Assembly: GCA_002694345.1 (NCBI GenBank)
Contig: NZLV01000114.1
Coordinates: 1 to 8,476, forward strand
DNA from: Maricaulis sp.
GTDB lineage: Bacteria > Pseudomonadota > Alphaproteobacteria > Caulobacterales > Maricaulaceae
DNA: 8,476 bases
Reading direction: 5' to 3'
Below are positions 1 to 5,824 of the stretch, piece after piece. The notes under the pieces are model-generated. The model was not told where the DNA came from, did no database searches, and was given only the letters and a program-made list of their open reading frames with translations. The translations under genes and the position numbers were made by a program. How positions within the stretch are numbered: the stretch's first letter is position 1; every line of letters starts with the position of its first letter.

Positions 1-2
1 CG

Positions 3-47
3 ACCCTGCAATCGCGCGGTCAGGATTGCCTGGTGGCCCGCCGATGA
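3..47 (+). CDS. C-terminal tail of a probable SPOR-domain protein (5' end outside window)
   Basis: The reading frame that begins at base 3 is open at the left edge and ends at TGA 45-47, giving the tail TLQSRGQDCLVARR. This resembles the last strand of the SPOR (sporulation-related repeat) domain, which often ends with an 'LKAxGQxCFVxR'-like sequence. SPOR domains bind denuded glycan strands of septal peptidoglycan in the periplasm. The stop overlaps the nagZ ATG as ATGA (44-47), which is typical of translational coupling, and a SPOR-domain gene directly before nagZ is a known alphaproteobacterial arrangement. Only 14 codons are visible, so the call rests on a short match plus context. The alternative is that this is just an open frame by chance. 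Confidence 0.5.
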   Translation, partial: TLQSRGQDCLVARR

Positions 48-1072
48 GCCTGTCGTCCGCGATTTATGGTCTGCAAGGGCTCACGCTCAGTGCGGACGAG
101 AAAGCCTTCTTCCGAGATGCGGACCCGTGGGGCTTCATCCTGTTTGCCCGCAATGTGGAAGGCGTGCGCCAATTGTCCCGACTGACGCTGGAATTGCGGG
201 ACTGTGTCGGTCGGGATGCGCCCATCCTGATCGACCAGGAGGGCGGGCGTGTCGCGCGCCTGAAGCCGCCGACCTGGCGCAAGGCCCCGCCGGCCCAGGT
301 TTTCGCCGATCTCTTTCTGAAGGACGAGGAGGCGGCCATCGAGGCGACCCGTATCAATCACCGTCTGCTGGCGCATGAGTTGCGCACGGTCGGGATCGAT
401 GTCGACTGTGCGCCGGTCGCGGACCTGCGGATCGAGGGGGCTGACGCTATCATTGGCGATCGCGCTTTTGGCACGACACCGGAACCCATCGCCCATCTCG
501 GCCGCGCAGCCATGGAAGGCCTGATGGCTGGCGGCGTAGCTCCCATCATCAAGCACATTCCAGGGCATGGCCGGGCCCAGGCCGACAGTCATCTGGAATT
601 GCCCATCGTGCCGGAAGAGCACGGCTTGTTGTCGGAAACGGATTTCGCGCCCTTCAAGGCCCTCAATGATGCTCCGATGGCGATGACAGCCCATATCGTC
701 TACGCCGACATTGATGATGAGAATCCGGCGACCCAGTCCTCCGAAGTCATCAACCGGATCATTCGCGGTGAGATCGGGTTCGACGGGCTGATCATGACCG
801 ATGACCTGTCCATGAAAGCCCTGGCCGGGACGTTCCGGGAACGCGGTGAGCGGTCACTGGTCGCCGGCTGTGACATGCTGCTCCATTGCAATGGCGACAT
901 GCCGGAGATGATCGCCGTAGCCGAGGGTGCCCGTACGCTCGACGGCAAGGCGCTGGAGCGTGCCCTGGCGGCCGAAGCCGCCCGGGATCGAATCGAAGAA
1001 TTCGACCCGGAAGAGGCCGAATCGCGTCTCAATGAGTTTTTGGCGCCGGTGGCCGGGGCTGCGATGTCCTGA
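44..1072 (+). CDS. nagZ: Beta-N-acetylhexosaminidase NagZ (GH3), peptidoglycan recycling
   Basis: This encodes a 342-residue glycoside hydrolase family 3 enzyme, the usual single-domain NagZ length. The cytoplasmic enzyme removes the non-reducing GlcNAc from GlcNAc-1,6-anhydroMurNAc (peptides) during cell-wall recycling; in some bacteria its product influences beta-lactamase induction. Visible signatures are FILFARN near residue 31, IDQEGGRVARL near 64, the catalytic-loop stretch KHIPGHG from K170 followed by D181-S182-H183 (acid/base dyad of the family), and TDDLSM with the nucleophile Asp at about residue 253. There is no signal peptide, in keeping with a cytosolic enzyme. ATG 44 is preferred because the protein then begins MSLSSAIYGL like its relatives and overlaps the upstream stop as ATGA; a TTG at 26 would add only six residues. 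A weak GGTGG lies at 32-36. scpA follows 13 nt downstream, so the two are probably co-transcribed. Confidence 0.95.
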   Translation: MSLSSAIYGLQGLTLSADEKAFFRDADPWGFILFARNVEGVRQLSRLTLELRDCVGRDAPILIDQEGGRVARLKPPTWRKAPPAQVFADLFLKDEEAAIEATRINHRLLAHELRTVGIDVDCAPVADLRIEGADAIIGDRAFGTTPEPIAHLGRAAMEGLMAGGVAPIIKHIPGHGRAQADSHLELPIVPEEHGLLSETDFAPFKALNDAPMAMTAHIVYADIDDENPATQSSEVINRIIRGEIGFDGLIMTDDLSMKALAGTFRERGERSLVAGCDMLLHCNGDMPEMIAVAEGARTLDGKALERALAAEAARDRIEEFDPEEAESRLNEFLAPVAGAAMS

Positions 1073-1085
1073 TTTGGAGCAAGGC

Positions 1086-1895
1086 TTGATCGAGGAATTC
1101 GAGGAAGACGTCCGGTTTGAAGCCGCCGAGCAGGCGGAGACCGATGCGCTCATCGTCGATCTCGACGGGTTCGAGGGGCCGCTCCACCTCCTGCTCGCCC
1201 TGGCGCGCAAGAAGAAAGTCGATCTCGCCCGGATCTCCATCCTCGAACTGGCCGAGCAATATCTGCAATTCATGGAAGCCGCGCGCCAGCGTCGTCTGGA
1301 TCTGGCGGCGGACTATCTGGTCATGGCAGCTTGGCTGGCCTTCCTGAAATCCAAGCTCTTGCTGCCCAAGCCGAAGAAGGATGAGGACGACGCGCCGGCC
1401 GAAGTGCTCGCCGCCGCGCTTGCCTTCCGCCTGCGCCGTCTGGAAGCGATGCGGGCTGCCGGCGATGCCTTGTTCGCCCAGCCCTTGCTGCACACGGATG
1501 TTCACATGCGCGGCGCGCCCGAAGGCGTGCGCTCGACGCGGTCTGTGATCTATGCCGCCGATCTGCACGACTTGTTGTCGGCCTATTCCCAGCGCCGCGT
1601 TCGCATGGCGCGTGCCAGCTATCGTCCGCCGACGCCCAAGGTTTACGGCCTGGAAACTGCAAGAGAGCGTCTGGAAACGCTGATGCCCGAAGTTCGGGAC
1701 TGGAAAGACTTGGACAGCTTGCTTCCCGGCCCCGGGGAATTGGGGGCCGATCCGCCGCCATTGCGGTCCGTCCGGGCGAGTTCCATGCTGGCCGCGCTTG
1801 AAATCACCAAGGAGGGCCATGCACGATTGCGTCAGCGTGAGGCCTATGCGCCGCTTTATGTGCGCGCCGCGGAGAGAGACGCATCGCATGACTGA
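1086..1895 (+). CDS. scpA: Segregation and condensation protein ScpA (kleisin)
   Basis: This encodes the kleisin subunit of the bacterial Smc-ScpAB condensin, which bridges the Smc heads with an ScpB dimer to organise and segregate the chromosome. The conserved N-terminal signature FEGPLHLLLALARKKKVDL starts at residue 29 and contacts the Smc neck. It is followed by ILELAEQYL and the helix DYLVMAAWLAFLKSKLLLP, an acidic linker (KKDEDDAPAE), and a C-terminal winged-helix region ending in LRQREAYAPLYVR, which binds the Smc head. No ATG is available in frame. TTG 1086 is chosen because GGAG at 1076-1079 lies 6 nt upstream, giving 269 residues; TTG 1074 is the alternative. Extending to 927 would overlap nagZ by about 146 nt and is unlikely. 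The stop overlaps scpB by 8 nt, implying coupled translation of the two partners. Confidence 0.93.
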   Translation: MIEEFEEDVRFEAAEQAETDALIVDLDGFEGPLHLLLALARKKKVDLARISILELAEQYLQFMEAARQRRLDLAADYLVMAAWLAFLKSKLLLPKPKKDEDDAPAEVLAAALAFRLRRLEAMRAAGDALFAQPLLHTDVHMRGAPEGVRSTRSVIYAADLHDLLSAYSQRRVRMARASYRPPTPKVYGLETARERLETLMPEVRDWKDLDSLLPGPGELGADPPPLRSVRASSMLAALEITKEGHARLRQREAYAPLYVRAAERDASHD

Positions 1896-2697
1896 CGAAA
1901 CCGAGACCGAGACCATCGACCCGATTTCCAGCGCGATCGAGGCGCTGCGCGAGCGCGCCAACCATCAGGGCCCGTCGGCCCTGGCCGATGACGAGGCGTC
2001 CAAATCCCTCGGCGTGCATCTGGCGGTGAATACCGAAAAGCGCAATCTTCGCATTCTGGAAGCCCTGCTGTTCGCGGCCAATGAACCGCTCGACGAGGAA
2101 ACCCTGATCGGGCGCCTGCCGTCGGAGGCCAATATCCAGCTTCTGCTCGCCACACTGGCCGAGGAGTATGCCGAGCGTGGCGTGCGTCTGGTCGAAGTGG
2201 GCGGTCGCTGGCGCTTTGAAACAGCGCCCGACCTGGCCGATGTGCTCACCGAAGTGCGCCAGGAACCGCGCAAACTGTCCCAGGCTGCGCTCGAAACCCT
2301 CTCCATCATTGCCTATCACCAGCCGGTGACCCGGGCGGAGATTGAGGAGATCCGGGGTGTCGCCGTGTCCAAGGGCACGCTGGATCTGCTGTTTGAATTG
2401 CGCTGGATCCGGCCGCGAGGCCGCCGCCGTTCACCAGGGCGTCCGGTCACCTACGGCACCACATCGCAATTCCTCGAATATTTCTCGCTGGAGACGATCG
2501 GTGACCTTCCGGGCATGTCCGACCTCAAGGCCGCCGGCCTTCTGGATGCCCGTCTTCCGCCAGACTTCACGGTTCCCGACCCGTCACGCCCGGATCAGCT
2601 TGAATTGCTCGAAGATCCGCTGGACGACGAAGAAGCTCATGCTTTCCATGTTGATTTCATGGAAGGGGATGATGACGAGCCCGATGGTGCGGCGTAA
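1888..2697 (+). CDS. scpB: Segregation and condensation protein ScpB
   Basis: This 269-residue protein is the ScpB subunit of the Smc-ScpAB condensin; it dimerises through winged-helix domains and binds the central part of ScpA. The core begins near residue 50 with RILEALLFAANEPL. The second winged helix shows the family hallmark LSQAALETLSIIAYHQPVTR, then EIEEIRGV, a GRRRSPGRPVTYGTT turn, FLEYFSLETIGDLP and a divergent tail. An acidic, probably disordered N-terminal extension of about 45 residues and an acidic tail (EGDDDEPDGAA) flank the core. ATG 1888 overlaps the scpA stop by 8 nt; GGAG at 1871-1874 is slightly distant (13 nt), but GAGAG continues to 1877. Extending in frame to 1798 would overlap scpA by almost 100 nt. 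The AYHQPVTR/GRP signature makes the family assignment secure. Confidence 0.94.
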   Translation: MTDETETETIDPISSAIEALRERANHQGPSALADDEASKSLGVHLAVNTEKRNLRILEALLFAANEPLDEETLIGRLPSEANIQLLLATLAEEYAERGVRLVEVGGRWRFETAPDLADVLTEVRQEPRKLSQAALETLSIIAYHQPVTRAEIEEIRGVAVSKGTLDLLFELRWIRPRGRRRSPGRPVTYGTTSQFLEYFSLETIGDLPGMSDLKAAGLLDARLPPDFTVPDPSRPDQLELLEDPLDDEEAHAFHVDFMEGDDDEPDGAA

Positions 2698-2800
2698 CGC
2701 AGCAATCGCGATAGATTGTCCGCGCGCGTGATTGACGGGTTGGACGCCACGCGGCAAACGCAGTAGACCCATTTGACGTGTTTTAGAGACGGAGAAGCCT
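2698..2800. other. Intergenic spacer between scpB and tatA with small hairpins
   Basis: No gene fits here. Two inverted repeats are visible: CAATC (2703-2707) with GATTG (2714-2718), 6-nt loop; and CGCGTG (2725-2730) with CACGCG (2748-2753), 17-nt loop. Neither is followed by a T-run, so neither is a convincing intrinsic terminator. TTGACGG at 2732-2738 matches the -35 consensus of the Caulobacter housekeeping sigma factor, but no good -10 lies 10-14 nt further on. The tat genes may therefore have their own weak promoter or be read through from scpB. The tatA ribosome-binding site GGAG lies at 2791-2794, 6 nt before the ATG. Confidence 0.4.
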
Positions 2801-3019
2801 ATGGCTCCGGGTATGTGGCAAATTCTGCTGGTCCTTCTTCTGGCGGTCCTGCTGTTCGGCGGTCGGGGAAAGATCGCTTCGGTCATGGGTGATTTCGCCA
2901 AGGGCATCACCAGCTTCCGCAAGGGGCTGCGTGATGAGGAAGGCAGCGACGAGACGGCGAATGATGCGTCTGGCTCGATCGGCTCTGAAACGCGCGACGA
3001 CGAAAAGACCGGGAGCTAG
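2801..3019 (+). CDS. tatA: Sec-independent protein translocase subunit TatA
   Basis: This 72-residue protein fits TatA, the pore-forming or membrane-thinning subunit of the twin-arginine translocon, which exports folded, often cofactor-containing proteins across the inner membrane. It has the TatA layout: a short periplasmic N-terminus, one transmembrane helix at about residues 6-18 with a polar Gln7, the FG hinge (F19-G20, here FGGRGKI), and an amphipathic helix at about 24-44 (MGDFAKGITSFRKGL). A charged, probably disordered acidic tail follows. The size is at the short end of normal. GGAG at 2791-2794 supports the start. It is first in a tatA-tatB-tatC operon, with tatB 3 nt downstream. 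Confidence 0.95.
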   Translation: MAPGMWQILLVLLLAVLLFGGRGKIASVMGDFAKGITSFRKGLRDEEGSDETANDASGSIGSETRDDEKTGS

Positions 3020-3022
3020 GCG

Positions 3023-3388
3023 ATGAGCCCCGGCATCGGCATGCCGGAATTGCTGGTTGTGCTCGTTCTGGCGCTGGTCGTCGTCGGGCCGCAGCAATTG
3101 CCTGTCATGATGCGCCGTGTCGGCCAGCTCATGAACCAGGCCCGCGGTCTCGCCAAGGAATTCCAGAACTCTTTCGAGGAAATCGGTCGCGAGACCGAAC
3201 TGGCCGAGCTGCGCAAGGAAATCGAAGCGCTCAAACAGGCCAATCCGGTCAACCAGATCAAGGGCGAACTCGACAAGGTCGCCAAGGAAGCCCAGGCCGA
3301 ACCGCCGGCCAAGACGGGCGCGACGGGCCTGCCTGTTGAGGACGCGACACCGCGCCCGGCGGTCAAATCGGACAGGATTGACGGTTAG
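3023..3388 (+). CDS. tatB: Sec-independent protein translocase subunit TatB
   Basis: This encodes a 121-residue TatB, which with TatC forms the receptor complex for twin-arginine signal peptides. The N-terminus MSPGIGMPELLVVLVLALVV forms a single transmembrane helix with the conserved Glu (E9, equivalent to Glu8 of E. coli TatB) and the G-P hinge at 22-23. A long amphipathic, charged helical stretch follows at about residues 28-95 (RRVGQLMNQARGLAKEFQ, then a run of ELRKEIEAL type), longer than in TatA, and then a Pro/Ala-rich tail. These differences from the neighbouring tatA distinguish TatB from a TatA paralogue. GGGAG at 3011-3015 provides the ribosome-binding site 7 nt upstream. It sits 3 nt after tatA and 2 nt before tatC. 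Confidence 0.94.
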   Translation: MSPGIGMPELLVVLVLALVVVGPQQLPVMMRRVGQLMNQARGLAKEFQNSFEEIGRETELAELRKEIEALKQANPVNQIKGELDKVAKEAQAEPPAKTGATGLPVEDATPRPAVKSDRIDG

Positions 3389-3390
3389 GC

Positions 3391-4206
3391 ATGGCCCAGC
3401 TGGAACAGGACAAGGACGAGGTTGAGGCCAGCCGTGCGCCGCTGCTGGAGCATCTGATCGAGCTGCGCTCGCGCCTCGTTGTGATCATGGCTTTCCTGAC
3501 GGTGGGCTTCATCGTCTGTTTCGCGTTTTCCGGTCAGCTCTATCAATGGCTGCTTCTGCCCTATCGCGATGCGGCTGCTGCCGTGCGCGGCGTGCCGGTG
3601 GAAGAGCTGGACCTGACGGCCAATTTCTTCGCGCCTCTGGAATTCTTCTTCGTTCGCCTGAAACTGTCGCTCGTTGGCGCTATCATCATCGGCTTCCCGG
3701 TGATCGCCTGGCAGATTTATGGTTTCGTGGCACCGGGCCTCTACCGGAATGAGCGCGGCGCCTTTGCGCCCTTCTTGGCCATGTCGCCCATCCTGTTCGG
3801 CGCCGGAGTGAGCTTCGTCTACTTTTTCGTCCTGCCCATGGTCATGCGGTTCTCGCTGGGGCAGGAACAAGTGCCCGACCTGGCCGGGACCCGGATCGAG
3901 CTTTTGCTCAACGTGTCCGACTACATGAACCTCATCACCACGTTGATGCTGGTGTTCGGCATTTCCTTCCAGATGCCGGTCTTCCTCATGCTGCTGGCCA
4001 AGGCCGGCATCTTGCGCGGGGAAACCCTGTTGAAGGGCTGGCGCTTTGCGGTGGTCGGGATCGCCCTGTTTGCCGCCTTCGCGACGCCGCCGGATCCGAT
4101 CAGCCAGATCATGCTCGGCGGGGCTCTGCTTCTGCTCTACTTCCTCTCTATCGCGGGGATGCGCCTGATGCAGCCCAAACCGCTTGAGGACGAAGACACC
4201 GACTAG
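3391..4206 (+). CDS. tatC: Sec-independent protein translocase subunit TatC
   Basis: This 271-residue polytopic inner-membrane protein is the TatC core receptor that recognises the twin-arginine motif. Visible family marks are the cytoplasmic HLIELRSRL at residues 21-29, the first periplasmic region with a conserved APLEFFFVRLKL (81-92), and the signal-peptide-binding loop FVAPGLYRNE with F112 and E121, equivalent to E. coli Phe94 and Glu103. A PPDP motif stands before the last helix (233-236). Six hydrophobic segments can be read at about 30-49, 91-110, 128-152, 177-204, 218-231 and 238-256, as expected. The acidic C-terminus is short. It begins 2 nt after tatB, so translation is probably coupled. 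The operon is complete, so the host should export Tat substrates independently of Sec. Confidence 0.96.
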   Translation: MAQLEQDKDEVEASRAPLLEHLIELRSRLVVIMAFLTVGFIVCFAFSGQLYQWLLLPYRDAAAAVRGVPVEELDLTANFFAPLEFFFVRLKLSLVGAIIIGFPVIAWQIYGFVAPGLYRNERGAFAPFLAMSPILFGAGVSFVYFFVLPMVMRFSLGQEQVPDLAGTRIELLLNVSDYMNLITTLMLVFGISFQMPVFLMLLAKAGILRGETLLKGWRFAVVGIALFAAFATPPDPISQIMLGGALLLLYFLSIAGMRLMQPKPLEDEDTD

Positions 4207-4213
4207 GGTGTGA

Positions 4214-4231
4214 GCCCGGTTTACGCCGGGC
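4214..4231 (+). other. Inverted repeat after tatC
   Basis: GCCCGG (4214-4219) and CCGGGC (4226-4231) form a 6-bp G+C stem with a TTTACG loop just after the tatC stop. There is no T-run, so it is not a standard intrinsic terminator. It may be a 3' end-stabilising or pausing hairpin, and it overlaps the candidate serS -35. Confidence 0.4.
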
Positions 4232-4248
4232 GCGGGCAGGGCTATAGC
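4220..4248 (+). promoter_or_regulatory. Candidate Caulobacter-type housekeeping promoter for serS
   Basis: TTTACGC at 4220-4226 and GCTATAGC at 4241-4248, separated by 14 nt, match the published Caulobacter sigma-73 consensus (TTGACGS, 10-14 nt, GCTANAWC) at 6 of 7 and 6 of 7 informative positions. Transcription would start near 4255 and give a leader of about 30 nt. The -10 lies in a perfect 10-bp palindrome, GGCTATAGCC (4240-4249), and the -35 overlaps the loop of a GCCCGG/CCGGGC hairpin (4214-4231). The position, in an 80-bp gap between tatC and serS, fits an independent promoter for a housekeeping gene. This is a visual consensus match only. Confidence 0.5.
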
Positions 4249-4286
4249 CGCCCCCATTATTCCTCCAACCTGCACCGGTTATTTCC

Positions 4287-5564
4287 ATGCATGACATCAA
4301 GCTGATCCGCGACAATCCCGAAGCGTTCGACCAGGGCCTCGCCCTGCGGGGGATGGAGCCGCAGTCTGCGTCCTTGCTGGAACTGGATACCCAGCGCCGG
4401 GAAGCCCTGACCAAGCACCAGGAAGCCGAGACCGAGCGCAATGCGCTGTCCAAGCAGATCGGCAAGGCCAAGGCGAGCGGGGATGAGGACGAGTTCAATC
4501 GTCTGCGCGCCGAAGTGGACCGCCTGAAGACCGTGCTCGAAGAAGCCGGTCAGCAGGCTCGTCATTTCGAGGAAACGCTCAACCAGCATCTCGCAGCCAT
4601 CCCCAACCTGCCGGAGCACGATGTGCCGGCGGGCGCCGATGAATACGACAATGAAGAAGTGCGCGGCTGGGGCACGCCCCGCGAGTTCAGCTTCACCCCG
4701 AAGGACCATGTCGATCTGGGCGAGGGGCTGGGCCTGATGGACTTCGAGAAGGCGGCAGCGATCTCGGGGGCCCGGTTCGTGGCCCTCAAGGGTGGTCTGG
4801 CCCGCCTGGAGCGCGCTCTCGCGCATTTCATGCTGGACCTGCACACAGGCGAGCACGGTTTTACCGAGGTCAGCCCGCCGCTAATGGTACGGGATGACGC
4901 CATGTTCGGCACCAGCCAGCTGCCCAAGTTTTCCGAGGACCTCTTCCGCACCACGGATCACCGCTGGCTGATCCCGACGGCTGAAGTTCCGCTGACCAAT
5001 CTGGCGCGGGATGCGATCCACGAGGAAGCCACGCTGCCGATGCGCTTTACCGCGCACACGCCCTGTTTCCGCGCCGAGGCCGGTTCGGCGGGCCGGGATA
5101 CGCGCGGCATGATCCGCATGCACCAGTTCAACAAGGTCGAGATGGTTTCCATCGTGCCGGCCGAAGACAGCGCGGACGAGCTGGACCGGATGACCGGTGC
5201 TGCCGAACGCGTGCTGCAGCTGCTGGAATTGCCCTATCGCGTCATGCTCCTTTGCTCGGGCGATATGGGTTTTGCCGCCAAGCGCACCTACGATCTGGAA
5301 GTCTGGCTGCCCAGCCAGGGGACGTATCGCGAGATCTCGTCCTGTTCCAATTGCGGGGACTTCCAGGCTCGCCGCATGAATGCGCGTTATCGCAAGGCTG
5401 GCGAAAAGCGCCCGCAATTCCTGCACACGCTCAATGGGTCCGGTGTCGCGACCGGCCGCGCCCTGTTGGCGGTCATGGAGAACCACCAAAACGAGGATGG
5501 CTCCATCACCATCCCGGCTGTTCTGCGGCCCTATATGGGCGGTATGGAGCGCATCGAGGCCTGA
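4287..5564 (+). CDS. serS: Seryl-tRNA synthetase (class II)
   Basis: This 425-residue enzyme charges tRNA-Ser (and tRNA-Sec where present) with serine using ATP in the cytoplasm. The N-terminal start MHDIKLIRDNPEAFD and a long antiparallel coiled coil at about residues 25-110 form the tRNA-binding arm. The catalytic core shows the serine-binding TAE (231-233), class II motif 2 around F261-R262-x-E264 followed by GSAGRDTRG, and motif 3 NGSGVATGRALLAVMENHQN from N383 with the invariant Arg391. The length is normal for bacterial SerRS. The leader has no purine-rich Shine-Dalgarno sequence before ATG 4287, so initiation may rely on a short, lightly structured leader. In many alphaproteobacteria surE and pcm follow serS; here an intrinsic terminator and an unrelated giant gene follow instead. 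Confidence 0.97.
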   Translation: MHDIKLIRDNPEAFDQGLALRGMEPQSASLLELDTQRREALTKHQEAETERNALSKQIGKAKASGDEDEFNRLRAEVDRLKTVLEEAGQQARHFEETLNQHLAAIPNLPEHDVPAGADEYDNEEVRGWGTPREFSFTPKDHVDLGEGLGLMDFEKAAAISGARFVALKGGLARLERALAHFMLDLHTGEHGFTEVSPPLMVRDDAMFGTSQLPKFSEDLFRTTDHRWLIPTAEVPLTNLARDAIHEEATLPMRFTAHTPCFRAEAGSAGRDTRGMIRMHQFNKVEMVSIVPAEDSADELDRMTGAAERVLQLLELPYRVMLLCSGDMGFAAKRTYDLEVWLPSQGTYREISSCSNCGDFQARRMNARYRKAGEKRPQFLHTLNGSGVATGRALLAVMENHQNEDGSITIPAVLRPYMGGMERIEA

Positions 5565-5594
5565 GCCGATCGGACCGCATTGCGAAGCTGACAC

Positions 5595-5628
5595 ACGCCC
5601 CGCCGGGCTTTCCTGGCGGGGCGTTTTT
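5595..5628 (+). terminator. Rho-independent terminator after serS
   Basis: CGCCCCGCC (5596-5604) pairs perfectly with GGCGGGGCG (5615-5623), extended outward by an A-T pair (5595/5624). Inside, G5606-G5607 can pair with C5612-C5613 above a CTTT loop. Five Ts at 5624-5628 follow immediately. It begins about 30 nt after the serS stop and closes the housekeeping block. Confidence 0.88.
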
Positions 5629-5821
5629 CGTCTCGAACAGCAGCGCAAGACATGCGTATTTCGTGTCTGACGCGAAAAGAAGCCAATGTTGAAAAGCACT
5701 TCCACCCACCCGTTCGGGCGATTGTCTGTTGGGGTGATTTCCCGGAGCGTCTCACGCACATGCGCCTGAGGCGCCACTGGAAATAAACGGGGGAGGTGCC
5801 GCCGCGGCGGTGCAACATAAA
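5629..5821. other. Leader/intergenic region upstream of the giant repeat gene
   Basis: No gene is visible. Several short dyads are present: AGACA (5648-5652) with TGTCT (5664-5668); TTTCG (5659-5663) with CGAAA (5673-5677); CCC (5709-5711) with GGG (5716-5718); GCGCC (5762-5766) with GGCGC (5770-5774) around a TGA centre; and CCGCCG/CGGCGG (5799-5810). Such a cluster could hold operators or leader-RNA structure, but no single known binding site is recognisable. I found no convincing -35/-10 pair of the Caulobacter type here. Confidence 0.4.
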
Positions 5822-5824
5822 ATG
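5789..5824 (+). promoter_or_regulatory. Strong Shine-Dalgarno with a palindromic spacer before the giant gene
   Basis: GGAGGTG at 5792-5798 (within GGGGGAGGTG) is a near-perfect anti-Shine-Dalgarno match, but it ends 23 nt before ATG 5822. The spacer begins with a perfect 12-nt self-complementary sequence (5799-5810). If this folds, the distance from the Shine-Dalgarno to the ATG falls to about 11 nt. Alternatively the in-frame GTG at 5810 is the start, 11 nt after the Shine-Dalgarno, adding four residues (MQHK) to the protein. Confidence 0.5.

Noticed and set aside
927..1085. Upstream extension of scpA into nagZ
   Set aside because: It would overlap nagZ by about 146 nt, and the extra residues do not resemble ScpA; TTG 1086 has a good ribosome-binding site.
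1798..1887. Upstream extension of scpB into scpA
   Set aside because: The extension is a frame-shadow of the scpA C-terminus; ATG 1888 gives a normal ScpB N-terminus and a typical short overlap.
1029..1961. Antisense open frame opposite scpA (310 codons)
   Set aside because: The opposite strand encodes ScpA with its conserved motifs, and no ribosome-binding site or motif supports the antisense frame.
2732..2759. TTGACGG as a tatA promoter
   Set aside because: The -35 matches the Caulobacter consensus, but the sequence 10-14 nt downstream does not resemble GCTANAWC or TATAAT, so I do not call a promoter.
3023..3388. tatB as a second tatA copy
   Set aside because: The conserved N-terminal Glu, the G-P hinge, the longer helical region and its place before tatC fit TatB.
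3385..4275. Antisense open frame opposite tatC (296 codons)
   Set aside because: The sense strand encodes an unmistakable TatC; the antisense product is His/Gln/Glu-rich with no family features.
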